Source: Mycobacterium sp. SMC-4 (lineage in GTDB: Bacteria; Actinomycetota; Actinomycetes; Mycobacteriales; Mycobacteriaceae). Taken from it: 64,000 nucleotides of DNA. The notes below the pieces were generated by a model, which was not told the DNA's origin, did no database searches, and saw only the letters and a list, made by a program, of their open reading frames with translations. The translations under genes and the position numbers were made by a program. Position 1 is the first letter of the stretch. Each line of letters opens with the position of its first letter. Of the stretch, positions 55,912 to 64,000 are shown piece by piece. Location of the stretch: positions 124,001-188,000 of the forward strand of contig NZ_CP079869.1 of assembly GCF_025263265.1 (NCBI RefSeq). Direction: 5' to 3'.

Positions 55912-57069
55912 ATGTCTGCCGGCGCCTCGTCCGATACCCGCCGCCCCGAGGAGTCGGTGAGTCCTCTGGTGCGCAAAGCCGCGGCCTGGTCGTGGCGGCT
56001 GTTGGTGATCCTCGGTGCTGTCGTCGCACTGCTGTGGCTGATCCTGCGGCTGGAGGTGCTGACGGTTCCGTTGGTGCTGGCCACCATCCTGGCCGCGCTG
56101 TTGATGCCGGTGGTGGACTTCCTCGACCGCCGGGGCGCCCCGCGCGGCGCGGCAGTGGCGCTGGTGCTGCTCACCGGGTTCGCCGTGTTCGGCGGGCTAC
56201 TGACCTTCGTGGTCAACCAGTTCATTCAAGGCGTGCCGGACCTGTTCGCCAAGGTCAGCACCAGCATCGATGGCCTGGGCGCCTGGTTGACCGACGGCCC
56301 ACTCGGTGTCAGCCCGCAACAGATCAATCAGGCGCGCGAATCTGCCATCGAAGCGTTGAGCAACAACCAGGAGCGACTCACCACCGGCGCGCTGTCGACC
56401 GCAGGCACCATCACCGAGATCGTCACCGGCGCGCTGCTGATGCTGTTCACCCTGATCTTCCTGCTCCACGGCGGGCGCAACATCTTTGCCTACGTCACCC
56501 AGGTCTTTCCGGTCCACGTTCGGGCCCGGGTCCGCGACGCCGGTCGTGCCGGCTTCCGGTCACTGATCGGCTATGTGCGAGCAACATTCCTCGTCGCGCT
56601 CGTCGATGCCGTGGGCATCGGAGTCGGCCTGGCCATCATGGGGATTCCGCTGGCGCTCCCGCTGGCGTCGCTGGTGTTCCTGGGTGCGTTCGTGCCACTG
56701 GTCGGCGCGGTGGTCACCGGGTTCCTCGCGGTCATCGTCGCGTTGATCGCCAAAGGCTGGATCTATGCGCTGATCACGTTCGGGCTGATCATCGCGGTAC
56801 AGCAGCTCGAGGGCCATGTCCTGCAGCCGCTGGTGATGGGCCGGGCCACGTCGATCCACCCGCTGGCGATCGTGCTGGCGATCGCCGGTGGCGCGGTGCT
56901 CGCCGGCATCGTCGGCGCGTTGCTGGCGGTGCCGGCGCTGGCCTTCATCAACAGTGTCACCCGGGTGCTGATCGCCGACGATCCGGCGCAGGAGGAAGCC
57001 GAGCAGGAAGCCGACGACGGACCCATCGTCGCAGCCGAACCCGACGTCGTGGACAAGCCCGCCGAATAG
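55912..57069 (+). CDS. AI-2E family transporter (Rv0205-like)
   Basis: Membrane protein of 385 aa of the AI-2E/PerM family. About seven helices are present, with conserved [20 protein letters not shown] and the C-terminal signature [20 protein letters not shown], then [20 protein letters not shown]. The family includes exporters and Na+/H+ antiporters; autoinducer transport should not be assumed. It ends in an acidic cytoplasmic tail. ATG 55912 fits Rv0205. It is convergent with mmpL3, with 18 bases between the stops. Confidence 0.88.
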   Translation: MSAGASSDTRRPEESVSPLVRKAAAWSWRLLVILGAVVALLWLILRLEVLTVPLVLATILAALLMPVVDFLDRRGAPRGAAVALVLLTGFAVFGGLLTFVVNQFIQGVPDLFAKVSTSIDGLGAWLTDGPLGVSPQQINQARESAIEALSNNQERLTTGALSTAGTITEIVTGALLMLFTLIFLLHGGRNIFAYVTQVFPVHVRARVRDAGRAGFRSLIGYVRATFLVALVDAVGIGVGLAIMGIPLALPLASLVFLGAFVPLVGAVVTGFLAVIVALIAKGWIYALITFGLIIAVQQLEGHVLQPLVMGRATSIHPLAIVLAIAGGAVLAGIVGALLAVPALAFINSVTRVLIADDPAQEEAEQEADDGPIVAAEPDVVDKPAE

Positions 57070-57087
57070 CGCTGCGCAACAGCGCCG

Positions 57088-60057
57088 CTACAGCCGACCT
57101 TCCCGGCGCAGCAGTTCCTGAGCGCTCAGCCCGTTACTGCCGCGGTCCTCCGAACGCGTGTTGAGCTTCTCGGTCGCGGCGTCGGCGTCGCCCTTGCGCT
57201 GGGTCGGGATGGCCCGGGTTTCCTCGGCGTCGTCGTCGGACTCACCGGGACGCGCCACCGGCATCGCGGTGGTGGGCTCGTTGGCCCCCGGCTCCGGCAT
57301 GGACCGGGTGGGCTCGGCCGACGGCCGCGGCGGTGGGCTCTGGGAACCCTGCGAACCCGAGCCCCGCAGGTCACCCAACCAGGATTCGATCTCACGCTGC
57401 TCGCGCTGTTGGCGCGGCGGCGCCGGCGGTGCCGGCGCCTCGGGCGGCGTCGACTTCTGTGCCCGCTGGGAGACGCTGCTGACGGCGTTGCGCACGGTGT
57501 TGAGCGCGGCGGTCTTGGCCGCCGACAGCCGGGTCGTCTGCGGCTCCTCCTCGGCAGTCGGGCCGGGGCGAGCGGGGTCGCGGGAGATACGGGTGGTGCC
57601 GGCCGCCGACGGATCACCGCCGCCTTGGGGGATCCGGGTGGTCACCCCGCCCGGCGGCACCCGTTGGGGCATCGGCCGACCAGGGTCGTGCGGAGGTCGC
57701 GGCGGCCGCATCGCCGGCGGACCGCCGACACCGACCAGCGCCTCGGCCGGCGCCGTCTCGCGGACCGTCGGACGTTTGCGCTCGTCGGGCAGTTCGGTCT
57801 CGCCGAGGCCCAGCTTGTCCTGGACGCGCTTCATCCAGCGCGGCGCCCACCAGCAGTCGTCGCCGAGCAGGCGCATGACCGACGGCACCAGGAACATACG
57901 CACGATCGTGGCGTCCAGCAGCAGGGCGATCAGCAGACCGAACGCCAGGTACTTCATCATCACCAGGTCGGAGAACACGAACGCGCCCGCAACCACGGCC
58001 AGCACCAGCGCGGCTCCGGTGATGAGCCGGCCGGTGGTGGCGGTACCGATGCGAATGGCTTCCGCCGTCGACATCCCACGTTCGCGCGCCTCGACCATGC
58101 GAGAGACCAGGAACACCTCGTAGTCGGTCGACAGACCCCAGATCACCGCGATGATCAGGCCGATCATCGGTGCCATCAGCGGCTGGGGCGTGTAGTTCAT
58201 GACCCCGGACCCGTGACCCACCACGAACATGAAGGTCAAGATGCCCATGGTCGAGCCCAAGGTCAGAGCGCTCATCAGGGCGGCCTTGATCGGCAACACG
58301 ATCGACCCGAACGCCAGGAACATCAGGATTGTGGTGGTGATGATCAGCACGACCACCATCAGCGGCAGCTTGTCGAACAGGCTGTGAATACTGTCCTGTT
58401 CCAACGCGGGGGTGCCACCGACGGAGATCTCGACACCCCGGGGCGGCTGGATAGATCGGAGCTCCTCGATCTTCTGGGATGCCTCGTTGCGGTTCTCCAA
58501 GCCGTTCTGGATCACCCGGACCGCCGGATCCTCGGTGCCCCCCTCCTGGACGGAACGTTCCTGCCACATCTCGTTGGGGTCGTTGTCGGGCACGATGAAC
58601 CCGGTCACCGTCATGGCCTTGGCGCGGATCTCGGCGAGCTGCTGGTCGGTGACCGGCTCACCGTCCGGGCGTTCGACCACCAGGGTCAACGGTTCGGTGC
58701 GGAACGTCGGGAAGGTGCTGTCGAATTCCTCCTGCGCGAGTCGGACGCCGTTGTCGGGCGGTAGATATTTCTCGCTGATGCCACCCAGGGACAGCTGACC
58801 CAACGGGATGATCAGCAGGATCATCAACACCAGAATCGGGGTGGCGAACGCTATCGGTCGCTTCATCACGACGTTGACGAGCTTGCCCCAGAAGCCCTTC
58901 TCGACCTCGGCACGGGTCTTGGTCTTCTGGGTCTTCTCGGCCAGCCACTCCAGGTAGACCCGCATCGGCTTCCAGTTGCGGAAGAACGGCACCCGCAGCA
59001 GCGTGCGCACCCCGAGTGCGTCGACGTTGCGGCCGAGGATGCCCAGCGCCGCGGGCAGTACGGTGACCGACAGGATCGCCGCGAGCATGACCGAGGCGAT
59101 GATCGCGTAGGTGATCGACTTCAGGAAGCCCTGCGGGAACAGCAGCAGCGGAACCGAGGACGCCACCAGGATGACGGCCGAGAACATGATCGTCCGGCCC
59201 GACGTCATCACCGCCCGTCTGACCGCGGTTTCGGTGTCGTAGCCCTCGGCGATCTCCTCCCGGAAGCGGCTCACCATGAACAAGCCGTAGTCGACCGCGA
59301 TGCCCAGCCCCATCAGCGTCACCACCGGCTGGGCGAAGAAGTGCACCGGCATGAACTCAGCGGTGAAACGCATGATGCCCAGCGCGCCGGCGATGGTCAG
59401 GCCGCCGATCAGGCCCGGCAACGCGGCCGCGACCACACCGCCGAACACGAAGAACAACACGACGCAGACCAGCGGGATGGCCGCCACCTCCGCACGCCGC
59501 TGGTCTTCCCCGATGGTGCCGGTGAGTTCGCTGGCCAGCGGGTTGAGCCCGGCCAATGCGATGTTGCCGTCGTTGATCTGTTTCAGGTCGGGCTCGATGG
59601 CCTGATAGTTCCTCAGGATCTCGTCGTCGCCGTCGCCCTGCAGCGGGATGCTGATGAAGGTCTTGGAACCGTCAGCAGTCTTCATCTGCTGCACTGTCTC
59701 GATCGTGCTGTCGGGTGCACGCAGCCAACCGACCCAGCTGACGATCTCGTCTTCATGGTTGGTGACCAGGGTGTTCAGCTCGTCGGTGACCTCGGCGATC
59801 CACTCCGGGTCTTCGACCGTCTGACCTTCCGGCGGCGTGAGGATCGCCACGACGTGACTCGTGCGATCGCGGCCGTAGACCTCGTCGGAAATCACTGACG
59901 CGTGGACTGACTCACTGCCGTCGTCGTAGAAACCGCTCTGCGTGACGTGCTGTCCCAGACTGATGCCGTAGACGCCGCCGCCCAGGCACAGTGCGACCAT
60001 GACACCGATGACGATGTATCGGTACTGGTACACCGTTCGACCCCACCAGGCGAACAC
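57088..60057 (-). CDS. mmpL3: Trehalose monomycolate flippase MmpL3
   Basis: Essential RND-type exporter of 989 aa that moves trehalose monomycolate across the membrane for mycolic-acid layer assembly. The proton-relay Asp-Tyr pairs are in LMGLGIAVDYGLFMVSRFRE and WGLSTDYEVFLVSRMVEARE. N-terminal MFAWWGRTVYQYRYIVIGVM is typical. A disordered cytoplasmic tail of about 220 residues is rich in Pro, Arg, Ser and Thr (ending SNGLSAQELLRREGRL). GTG 60057. The two genes behind its start (NYN and trmB) are on the same strand and probably upstream in one unit. Confidence 0.97.
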   Translation of the reverse strand: MFAWWGRTVYQYRYIVIGVMVALCLGGGVYGISLGQHVTQSGFYDDGSESVHASVISDEVYGRDRTSHVVAILTPPEGQTVEDPEWIAEVTDELNTLVTNHEDEIVSWVGWLRAPDSTIETVQQMKTADGSKTFISIPLQGDGDDEILRNYQAIEPDLKQINDGNIALAGLNPLASELTGTIGEDQRRAEVAAIPLVCVVLFFVFGGVVAAALPGLIGGLTIAGALGIMRFTAEFMPVHFFAQPVVTLMGLGIAVDYGLFMVSRFREEIAEGYDTETAVRRAVMTSGRTIMFSAVILVASSVPLLLFPQGFLKSITYAIIASVMLAAILSVTVLPAALGILGRNVDALGVRTLLRVPFFRNWKPMRVYLEWLAEKTQKTKTRAEVEKGFWGKLVNVVMKRPIAFATPILVLMILLIIPLGQLSLGGISEKYLPPDNGVRLAQEEFDSTFPTFRTEPLTLVVERPDGEPVTDQQLAEIRAKAMTVTGFIVPDNDPNEMWQERSVQEGGTEDPAVRVIQNGLENRNEASQKIEELRSIQPPRGVEISVGGTPALEQDSIHSLFDKLPLMVVVLIITTTILMFLAFGSIVLPIKAALMSALTLGSTMGILTFMFVVGHGSGVMNYTPQPLMAPMIGLIIAVIWGLSTDYEVFLVSRMVEARERGMSTAEAIRIGTATTGRLITGAALVLAVVAGAFVFSDLVMMKYLAFGLLIALLLDATIVRMFLVPSVMRLLGDDCWWAPRWMKRVQDKLGLGETELPDERKRPTVRETAPAEALVGVGGPPAMRPPRPPHDPGRPMPQRVPPGGVTTRIPQGGGDPSAAGTTRISRDPARPGPTAEEEPQTTRLSAAKTAALNTVRNAVSSVSQRAQKSTPPEAPAPPAPPRQQREQREIESWLGDLRGSGSQGSQSPPPRPSAEPTRSMPEPGANEPTTAMPVARPGESDDDAEETRAIPTQRKGDADAATEKLNTRSEDRGSNGLSAQELLRREGRL

Positions 60058-60130
60058 GTTTTAACTCCTAACCATCTTCGACACTTCGTGCCATCGGCCC
60101 GCGCATGTCGGGAAACCAGGCTTCACTTTT

Positions 60131-60880
60131 CTAGACACGCGAGGCCAATAGCGAGGACAGCGGCCGGAATGGCTGCAGCCAAGCGCCCTGCTCGGGTAGT
60201 GAGTCAAGGCCGATCCGCGGTAGCGGTTCCCGGAAGACGCCTTCGATGTCCTCCAGGTCGACGAACTCCAAGGTATCCGACGCTAACGCCCAACTGGCAT
60301 GTTCACGAAATCCGAGGACCGCAACCGCGACGTCGTCGCGGGCGATGTCTTCCAGCGTCGTTCGGAAGGCCTGACCATCGGCCGAGGCCACCAGCAGCCC
60401 GGCCAGCCCCTCGCTGTAGCGCAGCGCAATGTGGTCGAGCATGTCGGAGTCGACGTCGCTGTCCTCGTCGATCTTGGGTTTGGCGAACACCGCGAAGCCG
60501 ACGTTGCGCAAGGCCTCCACCCACGGACGGACCACTTCGGCACTGCCCGGCGCGATGTTGGTGAACACACACGCCTCGGGTTCCAGCGAGACGGCTTGGC
60601 CGTCGGCGCGGCGTTGCGCCGACAGTTCGGCGGTTCGGGCGAGCAGCCAGCGGCCCAGGGCGTCGAACCGCGGCCGGTGTGCGGCAGTGGGTCGTCCGCC
60701 CAGAATCGAGCCGAGACCCATGTCCAGGTTGGGGGCGTCCCAGATGAGCAGGACACGGTGCACGTGCGCGGGTGGTGGCGAGGCGCCGGTGTCGTCGACC
60801 GCACCGGGACTGGTGGACTCGTCGGGGGTCGGCAGGTCATCGACGTCGGAGATGGCCGAAAGGTTCTCGGTGATGCTCAT
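60131..60880 (-). CDS. NYN/PIN-like domain protein (Rv0207c-like)
   Basis: Soluble protein of 249 aa from ATG 60880, overlapping the trmB stop (ATGA). After an acidic N-terminus comes VHRVLLIWDAPNLDMGLGSI with the first acidic residue of a NYN-type nuclease. KPKIDEDSDVDSDMLDHIAL and GLLVASADGQAFRTTLEDIA follow, holding the further conserved aspartates. These residues would bind a metal ion in an RNA-cleaving site. The partner gene trmB modifies tRNA, which fits an RNA role. Position matches Rv0207c. Enzyme activity is inferred. Confidence 0.78.
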   Translation of the reverse strand: MSITENLSAISDVDDLPTPDESTSPGAVDDTGASPPPAHVHRVLLIWDAPNLDMGLGSILGGRPTAAHRPRFDALGRWLLARTAELSAQRRADGQAVSLEPEACVFTNIAPGSAEVVRPWVEALRNVGFAVFAKPKIDEDSDVDSDMLDHIALRYSEGLAGLLVASADGQAFRTTLEDIARDDVAVAVLGFREHASWALASDTLEFVDLEDIEGVFREPLPRIGLDSLPEQGAWLQPFRPLSSLLASRV

Positions 60881-61647
60881 GTTCTCTCCCAGAGCAGTTC
60901 GGCCACGGTGGGACCGGCGAGGGCCTTGCGCTCGTACTTGGTCACCGGCCGGGCCACCGAGATGGGAAGGTCCGCGATGGCTGGATCGTCCACGCTGATC
61001 CGGCGCAGCCGCGGTTCGCTGTCTCCGACCTCGGCGATGTGCTCGGCGTAACCGAGGTGATCGGTGGCCGCGTGCAGGATGCCGCCTGGCTTGAGTCGAT
61101 CGGCGATCAACGCGACGGTGTCGGGCTGCAGCAACCGACGCTTGTGGTGGCGGGCCTTGGGCCACGGGTCGGGGAAGTACACGCGCACCCCGGCCAGCGA
61201 CGCCGTGGTGAACATGTGGGTGAGGACATCGACCCCGTCGCCGCGGATCAGCCGGATATTGGAGGTGGAGGTCCGGTCGATCGCGCCGAGCAGCTGTGCC
61301 AGTCCCCGCCGGTACACCTCGACGGCGACCACGTCGATGTGGGGTTCAGCCTGTGCCATGGCCAACGTCGACGTGCCCGTTCCGCATCCGATCTCCAGCA
61401 CCACCGGGGCGTGGCGGCCGAACCAGGCGTCGGTGTCGAGCAGACTCGCCGGCTGGTCCCCGTCGCGTGCCTGGGCGCCCAGGCTGGGCCAGAGCCGGTC
61501 CCAGGTCGCCTGCTGGTTGTCCGAGATGGTGGAACGCCGGGCACGGAAGCTGGTGACCCGGCGCGGGAAACGCGGAGAAGATTCCGACGGTGCCGGCGCA
61601 GCGGCCACCTCAGAATCCCTCACATGCATCCGTCCATCGTCGCTCAT
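60877..61647 (-). CDS. trmB: tRNA (guanine-N7-)-methyltransferase
   Basis: TrmB of 256 aa, which methylates G46 of tRNA. The SAM site is VVLEIGCGTGTSTLAMAQAE. The family motif VRVYFPDPWPKARHHKRRLL is fully present, as is the C-terminal VTKYERKAL. ATG 61647 (MSDDGRMHVRDSEVAAAPAP) is preferred over TTG 61650 just before it; ATG 61629 is possible. It is divergent from the gene at 61759 and leads a unit with the NYN gene and probably mmpL3. Equivalent to Rv0208c. Confidence 0.95.
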   Translation of the reverse strand: MSDDGRMHVRDSEVAAAPAPSESSPRFPRRVTSFRARRSTISDNQQATWDRLWPSLGAQARDGDQPASLLDTDAWFGRHAPVVLEIGCGTGTSTLAMAQAEPHIDVVAVEVYRRGLAQLLGAIDRTSTSNIRLIRGDGVDVLTHMFTTASLAGVRVYFPDPWPKARHHKRRLLQPDTVALIADRLKPGGILHAATDHLGYAEHIAEVGDSEPRLRRISVDDPAIADLPISVARPVTKYERKALAGPTVAELLWERT

Positions 61648-61758
61648 CAACGCGTCGCTCCCCGCATCGTGTTACAGATTGATACCCAACAGTTGCCTAC
61701 TGCCCCTTGACCACCGGATACCCGCGGCACAACAAGTGTCGGGAGCGGTCCCGAACAG

Positions 61759-62799
61759 GTGTCAGGATCACAGTGGGGGACCGGGTCGGCCGGTCCCGCC
61801 CGGTCGGGTCGGAGGGCACTCATCTTCTTCGAGGTATTGGCGGAGTTCGCCGCGACGACGCAGGATCCGCGCGTCGCGGCCGTCCACCGGCGCTACGACG
61901 TTCCCGCCAGGGTAGCCGTGCGGGGACGGCCGGGGGTCGGTCGTCACACCGTCGCGGCGGCATTGGCTGCCGCGGGTGTGACGGTGGCCGGCCCGGGCCC
62001 CGCCGAGGACCCACCCGATGTGACCGTGGTGGTGGTCGCCGAAACCGCCAAACCGGAGGACCTCGCGCTGCTGCGGGACGGCGGTCCGGCGCTGATGGTG
62101 CTCAACAAGGCCGACCTCGGCGGGGCCGGGGCGGGTGGACCGGTCACTGCCGCGCAGCACCACGCTGCCGAGCTGGCCGCGCGGCTGCGGTGCGACGTCG
62201 TGGCGATGGTGGCCCATCTGGCGGTTGTCGATCTCGACGAGACGCTTCTCGCGGCGCTGCGGTCACTGATCGACGAGCCCGCTGACATGACGTCGGTCGA
62301 CGCCTTCGTCGCCTCGGATCATCGGCTGGCTCCCGCCGTGCGTGCGCAGCTGCTGGCCGCGCTGGACCGGTTCGGACTCGCCCATGCCGTGCTCGGGGTG
62401 GCCGACGGCGCCACGGCGCCGACGCTCACGACCCGGCTGCGCGCACTCAGCGGTGTGCAGCAGGTTGTCGCTGCGCTGGAAACGGCTACCGCGCCGCTGC
62501 GCTACCACGCGATCTGTGCCGCGCAGCGCGAGCTGCGACTGCTCGCGGCGCGCACCGGCGACGAGGACCTCGAGCAATTCCTGCGCGGTGACGATGTCGT
62601 CATCGCGGCGATGGCAGCGGCCGTCGACGTGGTGCACGCGGCCGGAATCGACGTCGACCGGGGTACCGACCGGGCAGCGCACCTGCGCCGCGCCGTGTAC
62701 TGGCGGCGCTACGCGCGCGGGCCTGTCGACCGGCTCCACGCCGCGTGCGCCGCCGACATCAGCCGCGGCTCGCTGCGTCTGCTGGCCGGGACATCATGA
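61759..62799 (+). CDS. Degenerate P-loop GTPase-like protein (Rv0209-like)
   Basis: Protein of 346 aa. ARVAVRGRPGVGRHTVAAAL near residue 50 resembles a GTPase P-loop, but the invariant lysine is arginine and the following serine is histidine. A good G4 motif, VLNKADLGG, is present. The C-terminal half is helical with many Arg and Ala (DDVVIAAMAAAVDVVHAAGI). No signal peptide. GTG 61759 gives the longest form; a start nearer IFFEVLAEF is possible. The stop overlaps the next ATG. Position equals Rv0209; function unknown. Confidence 0.7.
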   Translation: MSGSQWGTGSAGPARSGRRALIFFEVLAEFAATTQDPRVAAVHRRYDVPARVAVRGRPGVGRHTVAAALAAAGVTVAGPGPAEDPPDVTVVVVAETAKPEDLALLRDGGPALMVLNKADLGGAGAGGPVTAAQHHAAELAARLRCDVVAMVAHLAVVDLDETLLAALRSLIDEPADMTSVDAFVASDHRLAPAVRAQLLAALDRFGLAHAVLGVADGATAPTLTTRLRALSGVQQVVAALETATAPLRYHAICAAQRELRLLAARTGDEDLEQFLRGDDVVIAAMAAAVDVVHAAGIDVDRGTDRAAHLRRAVYWRRYARGPVDRLHAACAADISRGSLRLLAGTS

Positions 62800-64000
62800 C
62801 CGGATTCGACATGTCCGGATTCGATGACGAACCACCCAGCGTGGTGCGCCGCGATGTGGTGCTGGTGGCGGGTCCGCCACGGGCCGGGTCCAGTGCGGTG
62901 CTGAGTCGGCTGCGGGAGCGGCTACCCGGGCACCGGTTCGTCGGCGCAGCCGAGGTCGAGGCCCACCAGGCGCCCGTCGCTGTGGTGTTCGTCGTCTCGG
63001 CCGTCGCACCGGCCACCGAATCCGACCGCGCGCTGGCACGTCGCCTCACCCGGCACACCGCCGCCGTCCTCGCCGTTGTTGCCAAGATCGACGACCATCG
63101 GCACTGGGCCGCGGTGCTCGGGGCCGCTCGCGATGCGTTCCCCGACCATGTCGCGTGGGTCGGCGCGGCCGCCGCGCCCCGCCTCGGCCCGCCCCGGGTC
63201 GACGAACTGGTCGCGGCGGTGTCCGAGATGCTCGCCGACCCGGCGCTGGCCACCCGCAACCGTCTGCAGGCCTGGCATTCTCACCTCGCCGAGGAGCTGT
63301 CCCGGGGCCGGACCACAGCCGCGCAGCGGTATGCGGGTATCGAGGCGTTGCAGCAGCTGCGCCGGGATCTGGTGCGGGAGCACCGACGGGCGCGTGCTCA
63401 GCAGGTGATCAGCCATCGGGAGCAGGTGGCTCAGGCCCGGCTGACGCTGATGGCCGTCGCGCGGGCCCGGTGCGCGTCGATGCACGCCGAACTGTCCGCC
63501 CGTGCGGGGCAGGCCGCCCGGCGCGACGTCGGTGAGATCGTCGGCTGCGTCCCCGCTGCCTGCGCAGTCGTCCTCGCCGACATCGACGAACAGATCAGTG
63601 CCGAGCTGGCCGACTTAGCCGCGGCGCAGACCGACACGATGCCGCCTCCGGGGCTGGAGCTGCCCGCACCGCTGATGCAGTGCCGGCAGCTGGAAACCCG
63701 GTTGATGACGGTGCTGGGTGCCGGTTTCGGACTGGGCGTGGCCTTGGCGCTGAGTCGGCTGCTGACCGGCCTGGCCCCGCAGGCGACGGCCGCGGCACTG
63801 GTGGCCGGTCTGGTCGCGGGCGGTGCGGTCACCGTATGGGTGGTGCGCACCCGGGCCCTGCTGCACGACCGCGTGGTGCTGCAACGTTGGGTTCAGCAGG
63901 CCGCGCATGCGCTGCGCGGCGCGTCCGAGGAACGGGTGGCGGCCCGCGTGCTGGCCGTCGACACCGCGGTCGCGACGGCACTGGCTCGCCAGGATGTCGA
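62796..64000 (+). CDS. Degenerate P-loop membrane protein, partial (Rv0210-like, 3' end beyond the window)
   Basis: The frame is open for 401 codons from ATG 62796 to the window edge. VVLVAGPPRAGSSAVLSRLR near residue 25 is P-loop-like but lacks the lysine, and VVAKIDDHRHW resembles a G4 motif. A long helical stretch rich in Arg, Gln and Ala (about residues 150-260) is followed by two membrane helices (GAGFGLGVALALSRLLTGLA; AAALVAGLVAGGAVTVWVV). The layout recalls bacterial dynamin-like or YfjP-type membrane GTPases. It is translationally coupled to the preceding gene. Confidence 0.7.
   Translation, partial: MTGFDMSGFDDEPPSVVRRDVVLVAGPPRAGSSAVLSRLRERLPGHRFVGAAEVEAHQAPVAVVFVVSAVAPATESDRALARRLTRHTAAVLAVVAKIDDHRHWAAVLGAARDAFPDHVAWVGAAAAPRLGPPRVDELVAAVSEMLADPALATRNRLQAWHSHLAEELSRGRTTAAQRYAGIEALQQLRRDLVREHRRARAQQVISHREQVAQARLTLMAVARARCASMHAELSARAGQAARRDVGEIVGCVPAACAVVLADIDEQISAELADLAAAQTDTMPPPGLELPAPLMQCRQLETRLMTVLGAGFGLGVALALSRLLTGLAPQATAAALVAGLVAGGAVTVWVVRTRALLHDRVVLQRWVQQAAHALRGASEERVAARVLAVDTAVATALARQDV

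Overview
The window is a GC-rich actinobacterial chromosome segment, almost certainly from a Mycolicibacterium-type (rapidly growing) mycobacterium. From memory of M. tuberculosis gene order, the backbone follows Rv0155 to Rv0210 nearly gene for gene. In order, it runs pnt, a TetR regulator, the mce1 regulator and operon, pirin, sigG, the monoacylglycerol lipase and ilvD. It continues with ricR, an L,D-transpeptidase, zmp1, omamA/omamB, mmpL11, the hemophore, mmpL3, trmB and the Rv0209/Rv0210 pair. Accessory blocks are set into this backbone. No rRNA, tRNA, insertion sequence, prophage or CRISPR array is visible. Comparisons with named genes rest on recall of the families, not on a search.

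Layout. Positions 1-1495 (-): proton-translocating transhydrogenase alpha subunit, cut by the left edge. 1776-4437: taurine-type ABC importer (permease, binding protein, ATPase) ending in a 26-bp tandem repeat. 4558-7120: small zinc-ribbon protein, a 36-residue reverse-strand ORF, TetR regulator, a frameshifted DUF72 gene and an SRPBCC protein. 7142-22560: mce1 locus, with the divergent GntR regulator, fadD5, yrbE1A/B, mce1A-F and four Mce-associated membrane proteins, joined by overlapping stops and starts. 22649-25181: inserted Mn-type ABC transporter. 25178-28886: secreted phosphodiester-glycosidase protein, pirin, MarR and SigG. 28969-34542: monoacylglycerol lipase, a lipoprotein hydrolase homologue without its serine, a DUF2786/metallohydrolase pair, O-methyltransferase, a PhlG-like hydrolase and two SRPBCC proteins. 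34553-38187: Acg-type nitroreductase, ilvD, and the copper-responsive DUF305-ricR pair behind a perfect CsoR/RicR operator. 38363-43901: L,D-transpeptidase, a MoxR/DUF58/DUF4129 operon and a small secreted protein. 44133-54330: Zmp1, OmamA/OmamB, MmpL11 with a coupled HTH protein, two hemophore-family proteins and a PrrA/PrrB-like two-component system. 54307 to the right edge: membrane proteins, MmpL3, NYN protein, TrmB and two proteins with degenerate P-loops.

The unifying theme is the cell envelope and lipid or metal transport. Mce1 imports lipids, with OmamA/B as likely stabilising partners encoded 24 kb away. MmpL3 and MmpL11 export envelope lipids and, in M. tuberculosis, are linked to heme uptake with the Rv0203 hemophore. 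Zmp1, the L,D-transpeptidase and several small secreted proteins act outside the membrane.

The most interesting new signals are regulatory. A long palindrome just upstream of yrbE1A shares its half-site with an element in front of the TetR gene at 5229, suggesting an unrecognised TetR input to mce1. A near-perfect palindrome also lies between mce1R and fadD5. A two-component system directly follows two hemophore genes.
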